Shown piece by piece: positions 44,615-55,199 of a stretch of 64,000 bases of DNA. This DNA comes from Pomphorhynchus laevis (Eukaryota > Acanthocephala > Palaeacanthocephala > Echinorhynchida > Pomphorhynchidae): the NCBI GenBank assembly GCA_012934845.2, contig WNNJ02000935.1:1-64000 (forward strand), in the 5' to 3' direction. How positions within the stretch are numbered: position 1 is the first letter of the stretch; each line of letters opens with the position of its first letter. A program made the translations under genes and the position numbers. The notes under the pieces are model-generated. The model worked only from the letters and a program-made list of their open reading frames with translations. It ran no database searches and was not told the origin of the DNA.

Positions 44615-44990
44615 ATATCAGTCACTTTGACTTTATTACAATTAATGACGTTATTATATATAAATTAAAATTAATTAAGAGACCAGAATGCAAGAGCTGA
44701 TATTGAATGTTACGGCCTATACGGAGATAGGACAGAGCGGTCAATACTTGACATTTGCATTTTCAGCCATTTGGCTCCGTTCTACTCCATCAGCTCTGTG
44801 GAGAGCCCGTTATGCTACCACGAATCGAGGAAGGTCGCCAAATACGGTGAACGCGTAGCTTGATTTGAAAGAGCAGGTTTCTTCCCTGTAGTCCTTGCGT
44901 CAAATGGGGGACTTGGGCAGGGCGCACAGTCATTACTAAACGTATCTCAAAGCTAAAAGTCGACAGAGGACGTTCACTATATATATTCAA
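44615..44990 (+). pseudogene. X-family C-terminal fragment, inverted copy of 32 kb
   Basis: The plus strand reads CYHESRKVAKYGERV, FERAGFFPVVLASNGGLGQG and a preceding LDICIFSHLAP, which aligns with IDVSIFNNLAE of the 5-kb copy. The DNA is a near-exact reverse complement of 32135-32430. The similarity continues leftward to about 44615, except for a gap of about 67 bp where 32432-32498 has extra sequence. The two copies are 12 kb apart in opposite orientation. Confidence 0.65.
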
Positions 44991-45159
44991 TTTCGTCTAC
45001 AGATCAAACTTTTACAAAACTCTTCTTAGCGTTTATCCCGTTTGGCGAGGTCCGCTTGCCACGTTCGCTTGTGCTAAAATGCCCTATCCGCTGCGTCTTT
45101 AAGCGTGAATCTGACCATTTTTATATCATTTAGTAGGGTATGTTGCATTCCGTAGCATT

Positions 45160-45235
45160 CCTTGCTGCTCGAGGTCATGTTTGTCCTTAGATACCAGCAT
45201 AACATCGTCATAGTGCGTCATACAAAATACTATAA
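45160..45235 (-). pseudogene. Reverse transcriptase catalytic scrap (RTE-like)
   Basis: The minus strand reads FCMTHYDDVMLVSKDKHDLE. The YDD followed by VMLVSKDKHDLE matches the catalytic loop of RTE-type LINE reverse transcriptases (YADDVML...DKxxLE). Only this block is left. Confidence 0.5.
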
Positions 45236-45344
45236 ACTTATTACATAGATAAATGTATTTTTACATAGTTAAACTTATTACATAGATATTTTAATATTCA
45301 TTAAATAATTTAGTCGGTAAATGTAGAATGCATTTACCAAATTT

Positions 45345-46345
45345 AAGAATGCATTCATATCTTTGTTATTCATTCATATACTGGATCATGCTGTTAGATC
45401 ATGCCGATGATTATTACATGATCATCAGTATGATCATTTAATACTGATGATCATTTAATCATTTGTAAAACGAACACAAATTTGTAATCATGTAAAACGA
45501 ACACAAATTTTCAGTCTGACAATGGTTTGTGTATAGCATAATGGATTAGTAGTTAACATAATCTTTTCTTGTATATTAATATTTAAATGATATAATAGAA
45601 TTAATCTTCCAGCTTGATTGATGATTGACATTGATATTTTTAGATGTAATTAGCGCGATGTCTCGACATTGGTGTGAGTATTTTAAAGCAATAAATCGAA
45701 GTCAAGAAGAATAACTGAAGAATCTGAACTGCAGCTGTTTTTCATATCATTTGCACTAGAGAATACTATTAATTGCTGATTGAAGATTATAATCGGCAAT
45801 TTGACGTTTATTTGACGATCAAAATTGCAAGTTTTAAGGAATACAGGAAAGTTATTAAACTTTTTAGTGTTTAATTTTTTATTTGGTTCGTAAAAGAATA
45901 ATCACAATTTCTTGGTGGTTGTTTTTCACACATTCTAAACGAGTTATGTATCATCTTACAATGACTACATTCGAAGTTTATTTTAAGTACTTTCCTAAAA
46001 AAAGGAAAGTACTTTAAATAAGTACTTTCCGTTTTTGTTACTTATAGTTAAAGTCAGCGGCTGTTCAAAAGCATTGTAGCATCAGCTAATAGACTGTGAA
46101 AATTCAAGTCTGCACGGTCTGCTTCACACTTCTACTTCTCTCAAATTCAGTCATTCGTATTGGTGTGTGAAATAGTTAGAATCGCAAAGGTTAGAGTACA
46201 CTGAAATATCACAATTTATTTTTGTTATTCATTCGCATTAAACGAATGCATTCATATCTTTGTTATTCACTCATGCTGGTAGTGTAAAACGAACACGAAT
46301 TTTTAGTCTGATAATGGTTTGTGTATAGCATAATGGATTTGCTAC
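45345..46345. repeat. Direct repeat pair at 45.35 and 46.25 kb
   Basis: CATTCATATCTTTGTTATTC, GTAAAACGAACAC and GACAATGGTTTGTGTATAGC occur near 45348-45545. They recur, more closely spaced, at 46250-46340. The first copy has extra internal duplications (GTAAAACGAACACAAATTT twice). A near-perfect hairpin lies between them (45979-46021: AAAGTACTTTCCT and its complement). Confidence 0.6.
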
Positions 46346-46369
46346 AATAAATTTTGTATTTTGAAATCA

Positions 46370-46665
46370 CATAGCTCACAGGTCAATAATAACTTGTCAG
46401 TAGAAATCAAATCAGATAACTTAGTCTACGTATTTTATATATAAATAAAGATAAATAATAAATAATTATGCTTATGACAGAAGTTATATTACCTGGAAAA
46501 CAAAGTCCACAGGTTAATAATAACTTGTCAGTAGAACAAATATTATCAGATAACAAAATCATATTTACGTAACATAAAAATAAAGGTTAATAATAAAAAA
46601 TTATATTTTTTTACAATTTATATTTATATCAACAACAACAATTTCTTGACAAGAAAAAAACAAAT
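46370..46665 (-). repeat. R-end and V-motif repeats
   Basis: ATAACTTGTCAGTAGAA occurs at 46389 and 46522 (V motif), each followed by a degraded R end (GATAACTTAGTCTACG near 46426). The same V-then-R pairing occurs in the inverted pair at 51.2 and 58.8 kb, so V is part of a composite repeat. Confidence 0.55.
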
Positions 46666-46679
46666 AATATTACACCAGA

Positions 46680-47135
46680 TTTTTCCTTTCAACCACTGGT
46701 CCGGGTGTCGGGTCGTAGAGGCAGTGCACGAACCAAACTAATCCAGACATCGCGATCCCGGGCGGCATACCAGAGTTCTCTTTCAGATAGCCTAAGGCGT
46801 TCTTCGGCCAGTTTCGAGATTTGATCTCTTCACCGGTATCGAGGTCTACCTCGAGGTCACTTCACAGAGAGTCCGGTATGGAAAGCCCAATGAAGAAGGC
46901 GATACCTAGACATCCTCAGAAAGTGTCCTAGCCACCTCAGCTGACTTCGATTTGAGTGAAGCAGCGACTTTATTCCGAGTTCATCCCGGATGACCGAATT
47001 TCTAACCTTATCTCTAAGGTTAAGACCGGTTACACCGCGAAAAAATCTCATTTCAGTCACCTGGATTCGAGATATTATCCTTTTGGTCATAACCCAACAA
47101 AGTTCATGACCATAGGTTAGAGCTATGACTACATA
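46680..47135 (-). pseudogene. RTE-like LINE 3' end, copy 1
   Basis: The minus strand reads ALTYGHELCWVMTKRIISRI, EMRFFRGVTGLNLRDKVRN, LLHSNRSQLRWLGHFLRMSR and ends RELWYAARDRDVWISLVRAL before a stop. This is the standard C-terminal region of RTE-type LINE ORFs (YGxE, RxVxG, LRWxGHxxRM). The copy is 5'-truncated near 47135, and the second copy lies just upstream on the same strand. Confidence 0.8.
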
Positions 47136-47239
47136 TCAAAGCAGTTTTCACTGTTGTTTCACGCAATGCTCGACAACATATAGAGATTAATATATAGATT
47201 AATATCTCGATATTAATATAACAACAATTTCTTGACAAG

Positions 47240-48285
47240 AATAAGCAAAAAAGACAAGATTTTTCCTGTCAATCACTGTCCTCTGTGTCGGATCGTGGAA
47301 GCAGTGCACGAACCACCAAACTACTCCAGACATCGCGATTTTAAACGAGAGACTAGAGTTCTCTTTCAGATAGCCAAAGGCAATCCCCGGTCAGTTTCGA
47401 TAATTGATCTCTCTACCGATATCGAGGTCTCTTTCAAGAGAGTCTGGCCTGGAAAACCCTCCGAGGAAGGTGATCCCTAGACATCCTCATAACGTGTCCT
47501 AGCCACCTCAGCAGACTTTCTTCGATGTTAAAAAGCAGCGACGTTACTCCGATTTCATCCTGGATTACCGAATTCCTAACCTTATCTCTATGGCTAGGAC
47601 CGTCCATACCGCGAACGAACTTCATTTCGGTCGCCTTATCCGAGATATTATCCTTTCGGTCATAACCCAAAGCTCATGACATTAGGTTAATATAGGAACG
47701 AAGATTGCGTGATAAACCGAAAGCTTCGCCTGAAGACTCAACTCCCGATTTACCACGACAGACCTGTACGAAGAACGCATTGCTCCGTTAGCCGCACAAA
47801 TCCGCTTTTTAATCTCCTTGATATTAATGCCGTCCCTCGAGAACAATACCCCATGATACTTGAAATCCTTCACATCAGAAAGAACCTTTTATTCAATCCT
47901 GATTGACATTGGCACCTGAATCAGAGACTAACACAGAAACATTCTTGGAGGTACTAACCAGCATCCCTGCCGCTTGGCATTTCATCGTGAAGCGTTCTAG
48001 TAGGCATTGTAAATCCTTAGGATAAGAAGCCAACAAAACAACGTCATCTCCAAATAGCAGAGTTGGTATCCTGATGGAACCGAACTGAAGACCGACATCT
48101 GTCAGAGCAGCCCGTCTCGAAATGTTGTACATGTAAACAATGAACAAAAGTGGATACAGAGAACAACCCTGACGAAGCCCAACGCCTACTGAAAATGATT
48201 CAGACTTTCTACCTAGAACACAAACACAACTCATACTTCGCAGATCAGATGAAACGATTACGAAATCAATCATTGATCTTTAACT
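47240..48285 (-). pseudogene. RTE-like LINE RT and C-terminus, copy 2
   Basis: The minus strand reads GVGLRQGCSLYPLLFIVYMY, LLFGDDVVLLAS (the FADD block as FGDD), then FKYHGVLFSRDGINIKEIKK, GAMRSSYRSVV, and MKFVRGMDGPSHRDKVRN with LRWLGHVMRMSR. These are palm to C-terminus of an RTE-type LINE. Two or three frame changes separate the blocks. The 5' end at about 48285 abuts a short hairpin and then a truncated mariner. Confidence 0.8.
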
Positions 48286-48289
48286 GATT

Positions 48290-48320
48290 TGTGTACCACT
48301 CTTTGTCTGAGTGGTACACA
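48290..48320. repeat. 11-bp hairpin at the RTE-mariner junction
   Basis: TGTGTACCACT at 48290-48300 and AGTGGTACACA at 48310-48320 are exact complements with 9 nt between. The right half is mariner coding sequence (EWYTT). The left half is extra and lies exactly between the two elements. Confidence 0.8.
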
Positions 48321-48741
48321 ACAATCTGTTTGCCAGTTGTTCTCCAAGAAATCAGGAAAACCAACTGCCGAAGACGGATCACTCTACACCACGACAATGC
48401 GAGCTCTCACACGTCGGCTCAAACAACTGCATTTTTGAGCACCCGAAACATCGATTTGATGAGTCATCCGCCATACAGTCCTGACCTTTCACCAAATAAC
48501 TTTTTATTTCCGCACGTAAAAACAAACTGAGAGCTCAACGTTTTTCGACACCTGAAGAAGCGTTTGCTGCATTCAAAATGCATGTTTTGGAGATACTTCA
48601 ATCAGAGTTAAAAAAGTGCTTCGACAATTGGTTCAAACGCATGCAAAAGTGTATAGATCTTCACGGGAATATTTTGAAAAACAATAATGTGATTTTCGAT
48701 GATTAATATTTGTTTTTGTTCTCTAATCCCGAAATATAAAA
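48308..48741 (+). pseudogene. mariner transposase, C-terminal half
   Basis: The frame 48291-48530 reads EIRKTNCRRRITLHHDNASS, HTSAQTTAFL and PPYSPDLSPNNFLFP. After a frame change it continues with FRHLKKR, AFKMHVLEIL and CFDNWFKRMQKCIDLHGEYF-like codons to 48700. HHDNASSH and YSPDLSPNxF are the second and third catalytic-D blocks of D,D34D mariner transposases. The first D and the DNA-binding half are missing. TTTTTGTTCTCTAATCCCGA near 48715-48735 resembles a mariner 3' terminal repeat. The copy is inactive. Confidence 0.85.
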
Positions 48742-48744
48742 GGC

Positions 48745-49800
48745 ATCCCTCGTACTCAATGTGCCACTACCCAACGAAGCCTGGAGGCAAGCGACCTTAC
48801 CGATGCGACTTGGAGGTCTCGTTGTTTGCCAGACATCAAAGGCTGCCCTTCCTGCGTTCGGTTCATCCATCAAGGACACAATGGAACTGAAGAATATATT
48901 GCTACGGAACTGTCCGCCGTTAACCATTCGCCCTTCAGAATCAGACAGAAAATACAACAAATCAATGGAACGCGGAATATCGGACGACCATTCCATCAGA
49001 TCAAATATATCATAAACGATGGATGACCGAACACTACGAAGCATGCCAACGAAGACTTGTCGACGAATCATGGACAACTGAATCTTGAGCCCGACTCATC
49101 GCAGTAGCATCAAAGTGGTCCCGGGCGTTCCTTGAAGCACTTCCGATCACATCCGTGTCGGCACACGACTTGATGACCGATCTATTTCTATCGCCGTGGA
49201 GTTGAGGCTCGGGGTTCAATGCTTTCAACGGCATCAGTTTATCAGCCGAGTGTCGGTCCCGCGGAACATTGCTCATGCTTTAGACTGCAACAGGATAACG
49301 TCTCGTCACCATCGACATGTTGCGGTCAATGAGATTTTGAGAATGGCTCTCGCTGCCTCAGCATCCCCCTCCCGACTCGAACCGGTAAGCTTTGCCCGAG
49401 ACGATGTCAAAAGACCCGATAGTGCGACTCTTATGCCATGGGAAGCTGGCCGTATATTCGTTTGGGATTTCACTTGCCCGAACACCCTTGTTGCCAGTCA
49501 TGTCGCACATGCGGTATCTTCTGCTAGCGCTGTTGCAGCTCACACGGATCAACCAAATTCAGCTGCTTCGAGGACCGACAGTATTTGTTCGTCCCCATCG
49601 CCATCGAAACACTTGGCGCGGTAGGTCCCAGCGCATTCGCGTTTTTGAGACAGCTTGGTTCAAGGTTGGGACGGACAACAGGTGATAAACGCACATTCAG
49701 CTAGCTCATGTAACGAATCAGTGCAGCCGTGCAACGAGGGAATGCGGCATCCTTTTTGGAATTGGTTGGTGATCCCTTCCAAGACAACTACCTTATTATT
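48745..49800 (+). pseudogene. Y-family LINE-like element, C-terminal domain, second copy
   Basis: The plus strand reads LNVPLPNEAWRQATLPMRLG and LVVCQTSKAALPAFGSS (after the RT), then GTRLDDRSISIAVELRLG near 49170. A Cys-containing block precedes HRHVAVNEILRMALAAS. EPVSFARDDVKRPDSATLMP, FVWDFTCPNTLVASHV, YLFVPIAIETLGAVGP, FLRQLGSRLGRTTG and RISAAVQRGNAASFLEL follow. The order equals that in the 16-18 kb copy, and here the VKRPD...WDFTC pair is complete. K-R-P-D and W-D-x-T are candidate catalytic strands of a PD-(D/E)XK-like fold. The reverse transcriptase is absent (5' truncation at the mariner end). Three frame changes are apparent. Confidence 0.75.
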
Positions 49801-49984
49801 TAATTCATATTTATTTCTTTGCACAAATGTTTCTAAAAATTTTTATATTACAAAACATTAAAAAGAATAAATTTTTATGAACTAATTAAATAAAATACGA
49901 ATTTATCTTATTTAAAATAAAAAATATTAAATATAGAATTATCTTAATTACATTTTATTACATATTTTTAATTCATTTATTATA

Positions 49985-50290
49985 AATAATTATTTAATTC
50001 TTACCTAGATTAGGTAAGAATTTTTTAAAACTCAATTTTTATCGCTTTTAAGCAATCCTTTCCTAATAATCTTTAATTCGGAAAGATTTTTTAAAATTCT
50101 GTTTTTATGAAATGATTTAAATTCGATTTTAGTTGCTTATATGCAACTATTACCTTAATTAGGTAAAAAAATTAAAAACTCGATACTGATTCAAACTAAT
50201 CAGTTGACTGTATTTTACGTATTTTACTATTTTTAAATTTAAAAATGTAAATATTATAAATCTTAAAGACTTCTATAATTTAGATTTTTA
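49985..50290 (-). repeat. Single satellite-like unit plus S-type terminus
   Basis: The sequence carries ATTCTTACCTAGATTAGGTA and, further on, CTAATCAGTTGACTG, TATTTTACGTATTTTAC and TTCTATAATTTAG. Together these are the inverted counterpart of satellite end plus terminus at 34.2-34.48 kb, though diverged. Confidence 0.5.
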
Positions 50291-50715
50291 AAGTAAGAAC
50301 TTTTTTATAACTTAATTTTTATAAATTGATTAATCGTATCAGCTAATTTAGCTGATAAGATAATAATTATTTAATAATCTAATAATTTAAATAATCGCTA
50401 ATAAGTTAATGTCGTTTATTTTTTAATAAACCGTTGATCTCAGAAAATAGCAGAAAATAACAACTGCATTTGTTGTCTCTACGCACATCTCCTGTACTAG
50501 GATAAATCCGGTCCTTTAAGGAGCATATGTCAATGAATCTTTGCATTATCTTATAATAAAAAAGGTTTAAGCGCTTATAAGTTTTTTGTAGCTGATCAGA
50601 TTGGTCTCAAGAATTCCATTAAATTCTTGATTGAACAGGAGAGGGTGGAAAGATTTTTTAATTATTCGAATTTTCTATAGCGACTGATATCATCACCAAG
50701 ACAAAAAGTCTACAA

Positions 50716-51296
50716 TTCAGATCAGCTAACTGAGTCTAGGTATTTTATATTATTTATAAATTAAAAATAATGCTAAATAAAATTTAAATAATTAATAATA
50801 AATAATAATAACTAATTGTTATATAAGATTTTATAAAATTTATATCAAGTTAAAATTTAAAAATGAAATTTAAAATAAAAGTCAATTTTTATGAATAAAT
50901 AAGAGACGATGTATTAGAATAAAGATTAGCGGTCATCATAAGAAACTGCTACGATATCAGGTTTCTGACCCAAGCTCCTCTACCCAACATGGCAGTTGGG
51001 ACAAATACATACTAATAAAGGATAATTACTGATGAAATTCGATTTTTAAGTTTGATTTTTGAAATTTATTTTTAATAATATATTGTTGATTTATAAATTG
51101 TTAATTTAATATTTTAATAGAGAAATTCATCAAACATGATTGAAAATTAGCAGAAAAATAATAAATTTATATCAATAATACAGTTTTAGTATTTCTGCCA
51201 TAGATTATATTTTCGAGAAAACAAAGTCTGCATGTCAATAATAACTTGTCAGTAGAACAAACTGAGTCTAGGTATTTTATATAATTTATAAATTAA
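50716..51296 (-). repeat. R/V composite repeat, inverted twin of 58.77-59.35 kb
   Basis: It starts TCAGATCAGCTAACTGAGTC and contains the R core (AACTGCTACGATATCAGG), a further 200 bp and the V motif near 51245. It ends in a second R terminus (AACTGAGTCTAGGTATTTTA). The reverse complement at 58766-59345 matches it throughout with only a few differences (for example around the CCCAACATGGCAGTTGGG segment). The pair is far more alike than other R copies, so one is a recent copy of the other. Confidence 0.9.
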
Positions 51297-52080
51297 AAGT
51301 AATGCTAAATAAAATTTAAATAATTAATAATAAATAATTATAAATAAAAAATAATTTTTATAAGATTTTGTTTAATTTATATCAAGTTTAAATTAAAATT
51401 GTGAATTGAATTAAATTAAATTAAATAATTTAAATTAAATTATGAATTGACTAATATAATAAATAACATACAATGTATCAGAGTAGGGATTAGAAGTCAC
51501 CTTGTGAAACTGCTATGCTATCAAACTTTGGTCCCTATTCCTAATCAGAATAAGGATCAGAGATTCCCATTTAAAACGTCATTTTATGACGTTTTAATTC
51601 AATGATGTATTTCCGTTGATAAAACTATCTAGTATCTTATTCTAATACAAAGTATATTATTTATTATCCATCCATAAAAATTTGCCACTTAAGATTTAAA
51701 ACGTCATTTTATTAAAATTTATTTGAATAAATTTTAATAATTGAATAATTTTAATTTGAATAATTTTTTTAATTAAAAAAATGAAATTTAAAATAAACGT
51801 CATTTTTATGAATTGACTAATAAATAACAGACGTTGTATCAGAATAAGAATTAGAGGTCATCAGGAGGAACTGCTATGCTATCAGGTTTCGGCCCCTAAC
51901 TCCTCTACCCAACATAGCAGTGGTGCCAAATACATGCCAATGATGTATTTCCTCTAAAATAACTGTCTAGTATCTTATTCTAATACAAAGTATATTATTT
52001 ATTATCCACCCATAAAAATTTGCCACTTAAGATTTAAAACGTCATTTTATTAAAATTTATTTGATAAGTTTATGAATATA
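51297..52080 (-). repeat. Further R repeats, minus orientation
   Basis: Two R copies follow each other. One has a core near 51500-51540 (AAACTGCTATGCTATCA). The other has the best preserved core in the window at 51858-51930 (GAACTGCTATGCTATCAGG to CCCAACATAGCAGTGG) with the downstream AATACAAAGTATATTATTTA. A duplicated tail TAAAAATTTGCCACTTAAGA occurs at 51675 and 52012. Confidence 0.7.
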
Positions 52081-53190
52081 TTTGAATTGAAATCATTCAG
52101 GGTTTATAATATTAATATTTTCTATCTTCTATCCTTCTTTTATTGATTAAATTTGTTTGAGCTCTCAATCAGTTGCTCAAAATTTATGTGATCTTTTATT
52201 TATTTTTCTGCCTCACATTTCTCTCTTCTTTGTCAAATATCACGATATACATGATTATCCTTATGCAGATATCGTAATACATAGTAGTTTATCTCTTAAG
52301 CATTCTCATGTATGCAATTATGTAATTGTGTTCTGTTGTTAAAACGCAGTCCCAAAACTTGTACCTTTGTGTGCATATTACGTGAGTTGATCGCGATCGC
52401 TGTGACCTAGAGAATTAAGACAATCAAGCTGTTCGTATTTAAGTGTGTCGTTCGTATTTGGTTGCTACTCTATCTGAACACGGATGAATTATTCGTAACT
52501 GCTCTGTTTTGCGGATGTTTAAGCATTTGTGTCATAAATAGGTATTAATCCTATTATTAATACTGCTTGCTTTGTTTCTATCAAATTCAAATGTCATTGA
52601 ATTGGTCATTCAAATGTCATGCTATCTCCCTATTTTTGATCGTCAACATCACTTCAAGTTCCCGAATTTTTCTTATTTTCTTTATTTTCGCAATTACTGA
52701 AGAAACTTTTTATCTAATTTAATTTTTCTAAATAAATTATAAATTTATTTTAATTGCAAATTTTATTTCTAATTTTTTATTTGTTTTTAGTCTTTTGCGG
52801 TAACCAGGAATTAAAATATGAATTTTTTATATAGTTTGGTACTGTAAATATATTTATATATATTTTATATAAATTTATAATATATCTGATAAATTAATTT
52901 ATACTACTTTATTAGTCACTTCCCAATTTTAATTCATTATTTTAATTTCATTTTTCTGGTGATTTTCGAAATTGCTAAAGAAACTTTATAACATTTTATA
53001 ATTTAATAATTCATAAATTTATAAATAGGATGACATTGGTTTTTTTCTTTTGTAATGAAATGTCTCTGTTTTGTGTCGAGTCTTGTTTACATTTTAGATT
53101 TTATAACATTATGCAAATATATCCAAATAAGACTTGATAAGTCTTATATTCAAATAAAACTTTATATCTTATTAGTTTATATATAATTTA
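52081..53190. other. AT-rich intergenic
   Basis: The 61-codon frame at 52157-52342 has no recognisable features. No other feature is supported. Confidence 0.4.
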
Positions 53191-53195
53191 AAATC

Positions 53196-53945
53196 CGATT
53201 GAGTTAAACTGTGCTCCGGGAGCTAATAAGCTTCAGTTTCAGCCCCCATCAGTCGGGAGAACTACCATCAGTCTTTTCGGCTGCCTCGTGATACATTTTA
53301 AAGGCATCTACGAGTATTTGCTAACGGAGTAGTATGGGCATAGCCTCTTTAAACTAACAACGTGCTTTCCGGATCATCCTAATTTTATTCGGCAGGAATT
53401 TTAATTGCTGTCGCTGCTTGCTTTCTCACTGGATCCTTTTATCGGATACGTTTTTATAATTTAATCGTAGAATGTGTAAAACTGTGCTCCGGGAGCTAAA
53501 AAGCCTCAGTTTCATAATCGTAGATTTTGCCAAAAACCGGAGTTCGATTACATGCAGACTTACTTATGACTCCTATACAAGCTGATGGTAGCCGGCAGCG
53601 CTCATCAGTAAGGTGAACTACCATCAGTCGTTTCGGCTGCCTTGTGATATATATGACTTGTGATATGTTAAATAGACATTTCCGAGAATTTGATAACGTG
53701 GTAACATGGGCCTAGCCTATTTCAACTAACCATGCGCTTTCCGGACCATCCTAATTTTATTCGGCAGGAATTTAACTTGCTGTCGTTGCTTGCTTTTTTA
53801 ATTTATCACTACCATCAGTAGGTAGTTCACCCTACTGATGACTGCTGCCGGCTACTATCAGCTCTTCTATGAGTGATAAGGAAGTCTGCTTTACTTGTAA
53901 TCGAACTCCGGTTTTTGACAACATCTACAATTATATATGAAATAA
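53196..53945. repeat. GC-richer repeat: two direct copies and an inverted third part
   Basis: Copy 1 (53205-53440) and copy 2 (53480-53800) share CTGTGCTCCGGGAGCTAA, CTACCATCAGTC, TTTCGGCTGCC and TTTATTCGGCAGGAATTT. Copy 2 has an extra middle part with AAAACCGGAGTTCGATTAC. The stretch 53815-53945 repeats that extra part in reverse (GTAATCGAACTCCGGTTTTT), forming an inverted pair around the end of copy 2. No frame or family was recognised. Confidence 0.75.
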
Positions 53946-54009
53946 AGTGCCACAACCTTTTTGCGAGTTTATATTTAATAAATTTTATATATGAACGCAT
54001 ACGTTAAGT

Positions 54010-54044
54010 AATGTACACCGACGTTATGGCTGTCGGTGTACATT
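54010..54044. repeat. Perfect 13-bp hairpin
   Basis: AATGTACACCGAC and its exact complement flank a 9-nt loop. The stem is GC-richer than the surrounding DNA. Confidence 0.85.
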
Positions 54045-55190
54045 GTTATAAATAATCTTATAAATCTTATAAATCTTATAATCTTATAAATCATATTTAA
54101 TCTTATATTAAATCTTATAATTTTATATAAAGCGTATATTAAAAATGTGTTTATAATTAATTCACTTTATTTCTATTAATTGACATTAAATAATCATTTT
54201 ATTATTGATATCATATTACTTATTATCATATGATTATAATCAGACTATTTTCTTATTTTGCAAAATTTTTGTTTATTTTTATTGATTCATTTCAATCTCA
54301 CTTTGTTACTGCAAAGAAAAATTATTCTCATTTGTATTTTTATGGATAATTGGATTCGTAATAGCGGTAATAAAGTACACAAGCACATTAGAGTAATTCT
54401 CAATGATTCACAGTTCTTAAAATATAATACAATGTATATTGTATTATAATTTTAATATTATATTAATATATAATAAATAAATAGATTGATTTAATAAAAT
54501 TTTAAATACTTAATGACGGAACAGCTATAGCTGCTGCACTTTTAAATTCTCAAAGATGTTGAGCGTTTCTTAATAAAATGAAACTGTTAACGTTATTTTC
54601 CCTTGCGTGTTGATTCACAATAAAATGAAACAGTTTTTATCTGTTCGAAAAGTCAGTCTGCTTTATTTATCTACATGGCTTAAATCCATTAAGTTTGCAT
54701 CAAACTTGAAGCAATCTCATATCCACAATAAGAAATACAATACGAAATATTGCATTAATTTAAATACGTTTTAAAAAGAAGTTATATCGTCAGCATCATT
54801 TAATTGCATGATCAAAAAGCATGTGAGAGATTTCGATTTATTAAGGATATTAAAAATCGAAAGTGACTTGAAGCCGTTTTTATCTTAAATTTAAGCGGAT
54901 TAACAACTGACGAATGAAATTAAAAATATTTACGAAGTAATCGATTTGCAATCTCATTATAAGAAGTATTTCACCATTAAAGTCTTCCTATCATAAGGAA
55001 ATAATACAGTATGGAAGTTTATGTCAGTTGGCAATGATTTTCACTGTTAGCAATATATTTGAATATTTGGAAATTCAAACTTTTCTTTAAATTACACCTT
55101 AGTTTTAATATTAATTTTAATTGTTTACAAATAAGAGAGAGAATGAAAAAGATTATTTTATTAAAATTCCAATTTTAATAATAAAGATTT
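54045..55190. other. AT-rich intergenic
   Basis: Nothing recognised. The 63-codon frame at 54258-54449 looks fortuitous. Confidence 0.4.
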
Positions 55191-55199
55191 TGTTAAATA

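Noticed and set aside
53540-53570. tRNA gene or tRNA-derived SINE head
   Set aside because: The B-box-like GTTCGATTAC has no matching A box at the right distance and no cloverleaf can be drawn.
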